Source: DYJK01 sp040755055 (lineage in GTDB: Bacteria; Bacteroidota; Ignavibacteria; Ignavibacteriales; Melioribacteraceae). Taken from it: a stretch of 64,000 nucleotides of DNA. Where the stretch lies: NCBI GenBank assembly GCA_040755055.1, contig JBFMBS010000003.1:1-64000 (forward strand). Reading direction: 5' to 3'. This document shows, piece after piece, positions 32,353 to 41,133 of this stretch. Each line of letters starts with the position of its first letter. The stretch's first letter is position 1. The position numbers were made by a program, and so were the translations under genes. The notes beneath the pieces are model-generated. The model saw only the letters and a list, made by a program, of their open reading frames with translations. It made no database searches and was not told the origin of the DNA.

Positions 32353-33483
32353 TTAAAAAATTTTATCTACCCTTTTCGGGCAGTCAGGCGGTAATGCCAA
32401 ATCATTCATTTCATATTTTGTCACATGTTCGAGACAATCATCCGGATTACAACAAGTATAGCATACCCGTTTCAAGGATTTTACTTCGAGCAGTTCAACA
32501 TGAGGTGATAAAAATGCTTTGTCAACCGGTTCATTTCTTAATAAGTCTGTGCTTAGATATTTTTTATTATCATCGGGAAAGACGGTTACAACAACAGAAT
32601 CTTTATTTAGTTGCTCTTGAACTTTTAACGCCCCTATAAAATTTGCACCTGATGAAATACCAATTGCTATACCTAATTCTGATGCTAGTCTCTGCGCCAT
32701 TATTATCGCATCCCCATCATCAACATCAACTACCGGGTCAATTGAATTAAGATCAAGAATTGGTGGGATAAACTCATCGGAAATTCCCTGAATGCGGTGT
32801 TTACCAACTTTACAGCCGGTTCTCAAGGTTGGCGAGTTTGCCGGTTCGAGCGGATAAACTTTTATTTCAGGAAATTTTTCTTTTAAATATCTTCCGCAAC
32901 CCATCACTGTTCCACCGGTTCCAACACCGGCAATAAAAGCATCGGGTGTTATTGAATGGTAAATAAGCTGGGCCCAAATTTCGGGACCGGTCGTTTTATA
33001 ATGTGCTTCAATATTATCTGAATTTGAAAATTGCCTCGGTAAAAATGAGCCCGGTGTTTTTTCTGCTAACAACTCTGACAATCTAATACTTCCAAGAAAT
33101 CCACCTTCTTCTTTACTAACCAAAACAATTTCAGCACCTAAACTCTTTATCAGATTAATTCTTTCGACACTCATCCAATCGGGCATAAATATTACAACTC
33201 TATGACCTAATGCTCTTCCTATTGCCGAAAATGAAATTCCGGTATTGCCGCTTGTTGCTTCAATGATCTTAGCGCCGGGTATTAAATTACCGGAGACGTA
33301 ACTTTTCATTAAAATATGGAATGCCATCCGGTCTTTAATACTTCCGGTCATATTCAGGTTTTCTGCTTTTGCATAGATAATCCTTTTGTCACCCTTAAAG
33401 AAAAATGTTATACGCAATAATGGAGTATTGCCAATCAAACTTGAAAGACCTTTTATTCTTTCCACACTTTTATCTATAAACAT
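32353..33483 (-). CDS. Cysteine synthase-like PLP enzyme with Cys-rich C-terminal tail
   Basis: The protein has 376 residues. It has IGNTPLLRI at the N-terminus, the PLP lysine in MTGSIKDRMA (Lys 50), the substrate loop SGNTGIS near 80, GTGGTVMGCGRYLK for phosphate binding and a later GISSGANFIGA. This is the OASS/CBS fold-type II core (about 310 residues). The extra tail of roughly 60 residues has RVCYTCCNPDDCLEHV and ALPPDCPKR, five cysteines in a short space, which looks like a metal or redox site. CysK, a CBS-like enzyme or a specialised beta-replacement enzyme are all possible. It starts 42 bp after dsbD on the same strand. Confidence 0.85.
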   Translation of the reverse strand: MFIDKSVERIKGLSSLIGNTPLLRITFFFKGDKRIIYAKAENLNMTGSIKDRMAFHILMKSYVSGNLIPGAKIIEATSGNTGISFSAIGRALGHRVVIFMPDWMSVERINLIKSLGAEIVLVSKEEGGFLGSIRLSELLAEKTPGSFLPRQFSNSDNIEAHYKTTGPEIWAQLIYHSITPDAFIAGVGTGGTVMGCGRYLKEKFPEIKVYPLEPANSPTLRTGCKVGKHRIQGISDEFIPPILDLNSIDPVVDVDDGDAIIMAQRLASELGIAIGISSGANFIGALKVQEQLNKDSVVVTVFPDDNKKYLSTDLLRNEPVDKAFLSPHVELLEVKSLKRVCYTCCNPDDCLEHVTKYEMNDLALPPDCPKRVDKIF

Positions 33484-33525
33484 TTTCCATCTCGTGGGTT
33501 TTAAATAAATATATGATTTAGCAGA

Positions 33526-35436
33526 TTATAAATTTTTGTCGAGCTTATCTATTACAATGCCGGGAGTTATAATCTCAGGAAAGATTACCGGTTCTGATTT
33601 ACCCGGTACATATAAAATATAAAATGGAACACTATTCCTTCCAAATTGTGCCAATGCTTTTGTAACCGTTTCATCTTTATTCGTCCAATCAGCTTTTAAT
33701 GCCGTTATCCCTTTTGCTAAAAATAAATCCTGAACATCTTCAGATCCAAAAGCAACTTTCTCATTTACCTGGCAGCTTAGACACCATGCCGCTGTAAAAT
33801 CTACAAATACCGGTTTACCTTCAGACCGAAGTTTTTCAACGAGTTCCGGACTGAATTTTTTCCATTCGATTTTCCCTTGTCTGTGAACCTCTTCCGAATC
33901 GGCAGCTTTTACTTCTATATTCTGTAAAGAAAAAATAAGCGCTGCTGTTAATGTTAACGCAGAAATTGTTTGGGCAATTCTTCTTGTCGGTTTTGCCTTT
34001 GCAATGTTTCCCCATCTACCGTAAATCCATCCGCCGAGACTAACAATTATCAATGATGCCAATAAAATTATTACACCTTCGGAACCGGTTTGCAGACTAA
34101 GTACCCAGAGTAACCATAACACAGTTGCCAATAATAAAAATCCCATAAATTGTTTCATCGATTCCATCCATGCACCGGGTTTGGGAATAAACTTCAACAG
34201 TTTTGGTGTGGTTGTTAATATTAAATATGGTGCCGCCATTCCTAATCCAAGGAAAGTAAAAATTATAAGTGATACGTACACCGGCTGGCTTAATGCAAAT
34301 CCTAATGCAGACCCCATAAACGGTGCAGTACAAGGTGTTGCTACTACTGTTGCCAATACTCCGCTTGTAAAAGAACCCATGTATGCTGATCTGTTTTGTG
34401 TTGACTGCCCGATCGATGTTAGCGTTGTTCCTATTTCAAAAACGCCGAACATACTTAACCCGAATAAGAACAAAAATATTGTAAGCACTATTACAAATCC
34501 CGGTGATTGAAGTTGAAAGCCCCACCCAAGCTGTTCACCACCAGCACGCAGTATTAATAACAACCCGGCTAATATCCAGAATGAAATAAGTACGCCCAGA
34601 GTGAATATCAAACCATGTTTCAGTTTTTCTTTCGGGTGATCTCCGGCTTGCTGAACTATCCCCATAATTTTTAGTGATAGAACCGGGAGAACACAAGGCA
34701 TTAAATTCAAGATCAGCCCGCCTATAAATGCAAAGACCAGCGCTAAAAATATTCCGGTCGATTCATCTGTTGATGCAATTGAAACCTCTTCTTTATTTAA
34801 TCCTTCACTTCTCACGTCTTGTACCTTGTTGCTCACATCTAGCACCTCACGTCTAGCCTCTTGTGCTTCATCCCTCACAGTGTTCTGGACATGCTCTTCT
34901 ACCTCTTGCATCTCACGTCTAGTGTCTTGCTTTTCATCCCTCACATCCCCACCGCTAATCACTTCAACATCAAGAACAGTCGAAACGTCAGTGGGCGGCA
35001 TACATGTTTGATCGTTGCATGCCTGGTAGCCGAGAATAATTTCAACGGATTGTTTCCCGGTTGGTGCAGCTTTATCTATAAACAAAGTTAATTCAGCTTT
35101 AACTTCTCCTTCATAAACAGATACCGGTTGATCTGAAAATGCAAGGGTTATCTCGTGTGGGTCGGGATATTTTATTTTGGCTAATCTCACTCCATTTCCT
35201 TTGACTGATATTGTCGTTGGTATAAGGAACTCATCATTCGGTTTGTTCGAATTGATGTGCCAGCCATTCACAATCTTTATTATAAGATTTACTTTAAGTT
35301 CTGATCCGTTTGAAATTTTTAGATTATTTTTTTCAACATTTACAGAAACCAAATTTGTCTGCGGTTGAGCTAAGGAAAGATTTATAAAAACCGGTAAGAG
35401 AATAAAGGGTAAAAGATATTTCTTGAATTTCATCAT
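33526..35436 (-). CDS. dsbD: DsbD-type thiol:disulfide interchange protein
   Basis: The protein has 636 residues. The order is signal peptide, N-terminal DsbD-alpha-like domain (with ACNDQTCMPP), about eight membrane helices with the redox cysteines in LMPCVLPVLSLK (near 247) and VATPCTAPFMGS (near 369), and a C-terminal thioredoxin domain with AAWCLSCQ near 550. It moves electrons from cytoplasmic thioredoxin to periplasmic partners, plausibly including the TlpA-type proteins encoded downstream in the window. The linker before the first membrane helix (about 160-215) is charged and repetitive (VRDEKQDTRREMQ, VRDEAQEARREV) and is encoded by a short-repeat array. Confidence 0.9.
   Translation of the reverse strand: MMKFKKYLLPFILLPVFINLSLAQPQTNLVSVNVEKNNLKISNGSELKVNLIIKIVNGWHINSNKPNDEFLIPTTISVKGNGVRLAKIKYPDPHEITLAFSDQPVSVYEGEVKAELTLFIDKAAPTGKQSVEIILGYQACNDQTCMPPTDVSTVLDVEVISGGDVRDEKQDTRREMQEVEEHVQNTVRDEAQEARREVLDVSNKVQDVRSEGLNKEEVSIASTDESTGIFLALVFAFIGGLILNLMPCVLPVLSLKIMGIVQQAGDHPKEKLKHGLIFTLGVLISFWILAGLLLILRAGGEQLGWGFQLQSPGFVIVLTIFLFLFGLSMFGVFEIGTTLTSIGQSTQNRSAYMGSFTSGVLATVVATPCTAPFMGSALGFALSQPVYVSLIIFTFLGLGMAAPYLILTTTPKLLKFIPKPGAWMESMKQFMGFLLLATVLWLLWVLSLQTGSEGVIILLASLIIVSLGGWIYGRWGNIAKAKPTRRIAQTISALTLTAALIFSLQNIEVKAADSEEVHRQGKIEWKKFSPELVEKLRSEGKPVFVDFTAAWCLSCQVNEKVAFGSEDVQDLFLAKGITALKADWTNKDETVTKALAQFGRNSVPFYILYVPGKSEPVIFPEIITPGIVIDKLDKNL
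34800..34965. repeat. Short degenerate repeat array inside the dsbD coding region
   Basis: Units such as cacgtctagc, cacatctagc, ctcacgtctag, catccctcac recur about every 10-12 nt in this stretch. They stay in frame and encode a charged linker. The text resembles noncoding repeat arrays rather than conserved coding sequence. Confidence 0.6.
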
Positions 35437-36057
35437 TACTCCAAAAAATTAATTTCTTTACTAATAAGACAATTATTTTACGATTTACCACTATGTGATA
35501 AGTAAGTTTTATTGACTGCATATTTTTTTCTGTGGTAGAGACGGTTATGTTTCGTCTTCCTTACTATTGTTTTTTCAAAACTCATAACCAAATTTTTTCC
35601 AACCTTACCCGCCCAAAAAAGGAAGGTAAACCCGTCCCCTCAGGCCATCCTCTGCGTCACTCCGAGCCTTCTCGCCATTTTCTTGGAGGGCTTGCCCACC
35701 TATTGGTGGGCTTATCGAAGTGCCCCTAATCCCTGAAGTGGTTTACATTAAGCATGTCCAATTTTGTCAGACATGCTTAAGTGTGGAGGGTTGCGTTTGC
35801 ATCGGGAAATTTCAATGTTTAACAAAATTAAAAACGACTAAAATTAACCTTGAAAGCTTGCATATTTTTTTAAACCTCTCCGGAGATGGCTAAAACTCCG
35901 GGGAGGTTAGGAGTTGCATGAGTAAGTATCGAAAAAAAAATATTTTAATCACTCTTTCGTTGAGACATGCAGAAGCGAGTTTTTACAATTAGTAAAATCC
36001 TCTCCAGAGTGAGGGTAGCGCTCTGGAGAGGCGGAGTTATGTATGTTTCGAAAAGAA
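35437..36057. other. Long intergenic region with strong hairpins
   Basis: No gene is seen in 621 bases. The structures are: ttaagcatgtc/gacatgcttaa (35748-35758 and 35770-35780, perfect 11 bp); aacctctccggag...ctccggggaggtt (about 35872-35908); cctctccagag...ctctggagagg (about 35999-36031, perfect 11 bp). Text such as cttggagggcttgcccacctattggtgggctt near 35690 is also repeat-like. The last 200 bases resemble 43790-44050, the matching position of the second module. Confidence 0.75.
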
Positions 36058-37950
36058 CTATTTGATTAGATTTACCACAGTATCAATCTCTTCCATCATT
36101 ATATCTGCTTCAAAACCAATTGCCGTATAACGTATTTTCCCTTCCCTATCAATAAATATCTTTGATGGAACTCCGCTAATACCAAAATCAGATGCAACTT
36201 TACCATCTAGATCAAGAACGCAATGGAATGGATAATTATTTTCTTTGAGATATTTTTTTGCATTTTCATTTGGATCGCCGGTTCGTTCCCATGTATTAAC
36301 GAATAAGAACTTGACATCCGTGTTAGAATATTTTTCCAGAGCTTTCTTCATCAATGGGAAAGATGCTTTGCATGGAACGCACCACGTTGCCCAGAAATCG
36401 AGGACAACAATTTTATCTCTGTAATCTTCTAAAGATATTTTCTTTCCTTCGAGATCAGTTAATGTAAATTCAGGAGCTTCTTTGTTTATAATAGACAATT
36501 TTATTTTTTCTTTGAACTGTGTTAAAAACTTTTCTTTAATATCTGAGAAATATTTTTCATAACCTTCTTCAGAACCTTTTATTTTAGTAAAAGCTTTCTT
36601 GTGCGCTACCAGTAGTTCATCTGGAACTTTTCCGCTTGAGATCATCACATCAATCATTTTCATTCCTTCTTCTGCTCTATCATTCTCTACTAGAAGACGT
36701 GCATATGTTTTCTGTAAATCTTTGCTGAAATGACTTAGCTGATATCCTTCTTCAGCAATTTTAAGAGCTTCTTTTGGACATTTCGTTTTCTCATAAACTT
36801 TTGCTGCAACGAAATAACAATAAGAAGCAAATTCCTTTGTCATATATTTATATTGATTTGCAGTTAACCAATTGGGATTTGGTTTAGAAGATGCAATTAA
36901 CTTTTTTGCAAGTTTAATAGATATCTCGTTGAGTTGATCTGTAAAAGCCATATCCTTAGTGTTTGATAAACATATATTAGTAATGTTGGCAAACGAGCCG
37001 TATTGCCACGTCCATTTTTCATCATCAAACTCAACATTCATACTTTTAAGATATTCTTTTGCCTCATCAAATTTTTCTTTTTTACATAGTTCTTGTAAAA
37101 TACTGGCCTTAAGGCTATAACAGCTTTCGCTTTGGGGAAATTTGAGTGTAAATTCTTTCAATAAAGTTTTTGCTTTTTCAATATCTGACAAATTATTGTA
37201 AATATCCTGACTTTCTTCTCTTTCTTTTAACATACCAGTGGGAAATTTTTTTGCCGTTAAATCATAGTATTGTTTCGCTTTTTGTTCATCCTTTAAAATA
37301 CTTGTATAAACATTTTGAATGCTCAACAATTGTTTTTCATCTAGCGATCCTTTACTCTTTTCAATCTCAGCTAAAACTTTTTTTACTAAACTACTTCCTT
37401 TTTCTTCTTGAGTATTTATAAGATCACAATATTGCCAGATATAATATTTGGCAATAGAAGGATTCTCCGTAAATTCTTCTTTATATAACTTATATGCACT
37501 TTTAAGATCCGCTTTGTCATTTACAACACCTTGATATCCAACAATGTAAGCACTTGCAGCTTTTGTTCCTTTTAAAAGCTTTTCACTTTTATCGAACAAT
37601 TGAATTGGGAAAGTTTTTTGTGCTACCTGATTGGAGAAATTACTACCGGCAGCAATAAATTTTATTCCAAGTGCCTGAGATGTATCGGGAATTTGGTATT
37701 TGTACAGCCAATAGTTTCCTTCTCTCTTTGTTAAATACTCTTCTGCATTAAGAATACTATTCTTTACAGAATAAATAATTAGTGCTACTTCCTTACCGTT
37801 TAATTCTGTACTGATAGGATCAAACTGAAGTGTTAATACATCGCCCGGTTTTGGTTTCTCGGGTGTAAATATAAAATTTTTATCTTGTGCAATACTTAAC
37901 GTTGCCATGAATACGATGACAAATAATATCAGGCTAATATTCCTTTTCAT
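36058..37950 (-). CDS. Periplasmic TPR protein with TlpA-type thioredoxin domain (module 1)
   Basis: The 630-residue product has a signal peptide (LILFVIVFMATLSIAQ). An N-terminal beta domain (FIFTPEKPKPGDVLTLQF) precedes a long TPR-like helical region (about 130-470) and a C-terminal TlpA/AhpC-type domain with DFWATWCVPCKASFP near residue 515-529. The WCxxC pair is intact, so it should be a thiol-disulfide reductase outside the cytoplasm. It is the last gene of the first sigma/FecR/TonB-receptor/TlpA module and has a paralogue at 44055-45950 with the CxxC at the same residue number. Confidence 0.9.
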   Translation of the reverse strand: MKRNISLILFVIVFMATLSIAQDKNFIFTPEKPKPGDVLTLQFDPISTELNGKEVALIIYSVKNSILNAEEYLTKREGNYWLYKYQIPDTSQALGIKFIAAGSNFSNQVAQKTFPIQLFDKSEKLLKGTKAASAYIVGYQGVVNDKADLKSAYKLYKEEFTENPSIAKYYIWQYCDLINTQEEKGSSLVKKVLAEIEKSKGSLDEKQLLSIQNVYTSILKDEQKAKQYYDLTAKKFPTGMLKEREESQDIYNNLSDIEKAKTLLKEFTLKFPQSESCYSLKASILQELCKKEKFDEAKEYLKSMNVEFDDEKWTWQYGSFANITNICLSNTKDMAFTDQLNEISIKLAKKLIASSKPNPNWLTANQYKYMTKEFASYCYFVAAKVYEKTKCPKEALKIAEEGYQLSHFSKDLQKTYARLLVENDRAEEGMKMIDVMISSGKVPDELLVAHKKAFTKIKGSEEGYEKYFSDIKEKFLTQFKEKIKLSIINKEAPEFTLTDLEGKKISLEDYRDKIVVLDFWATWCVPCKASFPLMKKALEKYSNTDVKFLFVNTWERTGDPNENAKKYLKENNYPFHCVLDLDGKVASDFGISGVPSKIFIDREGKIRYTAIGFEADIMMEEIDTVVNLIK

Positions 37951-38018
37951 AATAGTTCCTTTGTAAGTGTTAAAGAATTATCCCGCCATAGCAGCGGGAT
38001 AATTTTTTGTGAAATTAA

Positions 38019-40835
38019 TTAATACTGGAAGTTGAATCCGAAACTGATTTGGCGTCCTATCATTGGGGCTGAACCGCTGATCCAATCCTGGTTATCCAAT
38101 AAATTCTGAACATCAACAAATAGTAAGAGATTATTAAGAATCGAATAGTCCGCACGAAGATTAACTTTAGAGTAGCCAGGAAATTCACCATAGTAGTTGT
38201 AGCTATTTGGATAAGGTGCCGGTGAGGCCCATGCATTAACAGCTTTATAATAACCATAATAATCTTGTGCAAAGACATTTCCATTCCATCTATACTCTAT
38301 AGTTATTGTTCCTCCTTTGTCAGTCCATGATAAGAAAGATGGTATTCTGGAACTTAACCGAACAAAGAATGAACCTGATGGAATGTCTGGAATTCTTTTC
38401 CCAGGTCTAATATTCGGGTTGGAGGTTGAGGTAAATCCCTCACCATATGTACTTGTAACTGATGTATATGATAAGTCTAATGTAAACGGGCTATAAAGGA
38501 ATTTAGCAGAAAATTCCCATCCACTATTATCTGCCTTTGTAACATTTTGATATTGATAATCATTCTGTGGTGTTGTTGGATCATTCATTAATACTCTAAC
38601 AATTAAATCTTCCATTTTTTGTTTGTAATATGTAACATTAAATACAACTGATGATCCATAATAAATATCAGCACCCAATTCATAACCAGATTGGTTTTGC
38701 GGTTTCAAATTTTGATTTGGTAGAACGATGAAATATGTATTAACCTCACCCATTTTATAATATGGATTAGCTGGTTCCGAAGATTTGCCCCATGAACCTC
38801 TTGGTTTGAAAGTAAAGTCACCTAACGCAACAATATATGTTAGCCCAATACGAGGCATTGAATACCATCCAAGGTCATCACCGTAACCACTATTCTTTTC
38901 AGCACGAAGACCAGTCGTTAAAAACAGATCATTACTATAACCCCATACAGCTTCACCAAATAGACCGGTAGTAGTTGTTGGATATATAGATTTATAGCCA
39001 AATGCTGCTTCAGGTTGAGATACATAATCTACTTGCATTGTTGAAAAAGTATTCATCATATCCACAAATCTATAATCTACATAGTCGAAACCTCCGGTTA
39101 TATCAACGTTAAAATCTGTGCTTAAAGGTTGATTCAGATTCATATAATACTTTATGTCATACTTTCTAAAATCACGTGACATGGTCGGATAAATAAAAGT
39201 TGTCGGTCCATATTGTGATGCTGTATAAGTAGTATTTTCAAATCCATTCCGTGCATATCCAACAGTTAAATTATGATAAAGCTTTTCACCAAGTATCTGT
39301 TTTAAATTCAGGCTGGCAAGTACACCTTCCGATAAATTTCTATTATCAGACAATGCAAAGAACAACTTACTTGGAGCGCTCCAACCATCTGCCAAGGCAG
39401 TTTTATACAAATAATCGGTTTGAGAACTCCCACCGGTATTATAAGAGTATTGAAATTTTAAATCTGTTATAAGGTCAGCAAGCTTTGCCCTAACGCCAGC
39501 ATTAATTTTCCATGCACTAAAATCTATTCCGTTATTTCTCTCATACCTTGAGATTGGACTTATTGAACGATCAACACCAAAACTATAACCAAATTCTCCT
39601 TGTCCACCTGAAACATTTAAAGAATAATTTTGATTTAAAGGATCACTATCGTACATCTTGCTTTTTTGTGAAGTTAACATGGTGCGGAAATTAACTCTAA
39701 GATTATTCATTCCACCGCGTTTTGTAAATATCTGGATGACTCCGCTGGAAGATCCAGCTCCGTAGAGAGTAGAGGACATAGGACCACGGCTAACCTCTAT
39801 TTTGTCAATATCATTTGGGTTAAGTCCATCAAGAAAGGAGGGATCGGATAATTCAACTCCGTCTATTATATATTTAATTCCAGCACCTGGAACAACATTA
39901 CTTAATGGTGCTCCGCCTCTCATATAAATGTAACTATATGCTGTACCACGTGTACTAAAAATTTCATTATTTCCACCCATCATAATTCCGGGTATAGATT
40001 CCAACGCTGACCCTAAAGAAGTTAGATTTCTATTTTCTAATTCTTTTGCTGTAATAACAGTAATTGGATTAGCAACAGCACGCATTGCACGTTCACTCAA
40101 TGAACCGGTAACTACAACTTCATCAAGATTGTAAACACTTTGTCCTAAAGTAAAATTTATTTCTGTGGTTTTGTTTGCTTGAACAACAACATTTTCTGCT
40201 TTTGATGAATAACCAAGAAATTGAGCAACTAATGTGTAATTACCCGGCTTTAGATTATCAAAAATGTAATATCCGTTCAAATCGGTTGCAACACCTTTGG
40301 TTGTTCCTTTCAAAGTTACATTTGCTGCAATTAACGGCTCACCCGTTTTCGCATCGGTAATTTTACCTCTTATAGAACCGGTTTCGGGAGCTAAATTCTT
40401 TTCTGTAACTTCTGCAGTTTCCCCTTTCTTAATTACAATCTGGTTGTTGATGCGCTGAAAAACCAAACCATACTCACCCGCTAATCCTTTCAATAGATCA
40501 TATAAGGATTCATTAGTTACATCAATAGTAACTCTTTCATTTAGAGGAATTTCTTCTTCTAAATAAACAAACTTCAAATTGGAATTCTTTTCCAATGTAA
40601 GGATTGCATCTTCCAAAGTTACATTCTGTACATTCAATGTAACTTTTATACTGCGTAGGTCTTGTCCTTCTGATGAACCGGATGCGAATAAAATGTTTAC
40701 CAGGAGCCCTTGCAGTAATAATCCCAATAAGGAATAGAATGCAGTCATTTTTAATACCCGTATAAAATTATTTTTTCCCGCTATGTTTACTAAACAAACA
40801 GAGGGGCGGGATTTAGTTTTTGTAAATTTTAACAT
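38019..40835 (-). CDS. TonB-dependent receptor with STN domain (module 1)
   Basis: The protein has 938 residues. After the N-terminal membrane segment come an STN domain (VTLEDAILTLEKNSNLKFVYLEE onward, about 62-140), a carboxypeptidase-regulatory-like beta domain (GSIRGKITDAKTGEPLIAANV, about 150-235), a plug (LDEVVVTGS to about 375, with IDGVELSDPSFL and IEVSRGPMSSTLYGAGSSSGVIQIFTKR in parts) and a beta-barrel ending in FGFNFQY. STN receptors pass a signal to a FecR anti-sigma factor, which is encoded just upstream. No SusD partner is present. The substrate is unknown; its pairing with a TlpA thioredoxin is the main clue. Confidence 0.92.
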   Translation of the reverse strand: MLKFTKTKSRPSVCLVNIAGKNNFIRVLKMTAFYSLLGLLLQGLLVNILFASGSSEGQDLRSIKVTLNVQNVTLEDAILTLEKNSNLKFVYLEEEIPLNERVTIDVTNESLYDLLKGLAGEYGLVFQRINNQIVIKKGETAEVTEKNLAPETGSIRGKITDAKTGEPLIAANVTLKGTTKGVATDLNGYYIFDNLKPGNYTLVAQFLGYSSKAENVVVQANKTTEINFTLGQSVYNLDEVVVTGSLSERAMRAVANPITVITAKELENRNLTSLGSALESIPGIMMGGNNEIFSTRGTAYSYIYMRGGAPLSNVVPGAGIKYIIDGVELSDPSFLDGLNPNDIDKIEVSRGPMSSTLYGAGSSSGVIQIFTKRGGMNNLRVNFRTMLTSQKSKMYDSDPLNQNYSLNVSGGQGEFGYSFGVDRSISPISRYERNNGIDFSAWKINAGVRAKLADLITDLKFQYSYNTGGSSQTDYLYKTALADGWSAPSKLFFALSDNRNLSEGVLASLNLKQILGEKLYHNLTVGYARNGFENTTYTASQYGPTTFIYPTMSRDFRKYDIKYYMNLNQPLSTDFNVDITGGFDYVDYRFVDMMNTFSTMQVDYVSQPEAAFGYKSIYPTTTTGLFGEAVWGYSNDLFLTTGLRAEKNSGYGDDLGWYSMPRIGLTYIVALGDFTFKPRGSWGKSSEPANPYYKMGEVNTYFIVLPNQNLKPQNQSGYELGADIYYGSSVVFNVTYYKQKMEDLIVRVLMNDPTTPQNDYQYQNVTKADNSGWEFSAKFLYSPFTLDLSYTSVTSTYGEGFTSTSNPNIRPGKRIPDIPSGSFFVRLSSRIPSFLSWTDKGGTITIEYRWNGNVFAQDYYGYYKAVNAWASPAPYPNSYNYYGEFPGYSKVNLRADYSILNNLLLFVDVQNLLDNQDWISGSAPMIGRQISFGFNFQY

Positions 40836-40902
40836 ATTTTACACCCGTCGATGGTTAAACAATTGTTATTTTTAGATAATGGTTGTTTAGCTTTTTTCCA
40901 GC

Positions 40903-40927
40903 CATGACAATCTCTCACATTGTCATG
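40903..40927 (-). promoter_or_regulatory. Leader hairpin upstream of module-1 TonB receptor
   Basis: CATGACAAT and ATTGTCATG form a 9-bp stem between the mini-ORF (40967-40999) and the receptor start. The second module has the related hairpin at 48824-48856. Confidence 0.55.
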
Positions 40928-40966
40928 CTTGCCCCTACTCCGATATTTCGGTAGTGGGGGCTTTTT

Positions 40967-40999
40967 TTATTGTCCCGCTAAGCGGGATTTAACTCTCAT
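40967..40999 (-). CDS. Possible leader mini-ORF (10 codons) before module-1 receptor
   Basis: ATG AGA GTT AAA ... CAA TAA encodes MRVKSRLAGQ. It is preceded by a perfect GGAGGT with 9-nt spacing, better than the site of the receptor gene itself. Module 2 has the same Shine-Dalgarno and spacing before ATG AGA GAA TAA. The shared site suggests translation of a leader; the encoded peptides are not alike, so any role would lie in translation itself. Confidence 0.35.
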   Translation of the reverse strand: MRVKSRLAGQ

Positions 41000-41048
41000 A
41001 TAAATTGTACCTCCTTTTTTTGACCACCCCCTTTAGTTCCCTCTCTTG

Positions 41049-41110
41049 AACTTGTCCGCCATCTTGTTTACCCACCATCATTTTGGAGGGTTGGGCGGAT
41101 TAGGAGGGGG
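41049..41110. repeat. 62-bp block shared between the two modules (module 1 copy)
   Basis: It starts aacttgtccgccatcttg and ends gcggattaggaggggg, and it differs from 48924-48985 at only 3 of 62 positions with no gap. It contains tccgcc/ggcgga and accc/gggt pairings. It lies between the fecR stop and the leader mini-ORF. Confidence 0.85.
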
Positions 41111-41133
41111 ATATGGGGGAGGTCTTGTTATCG

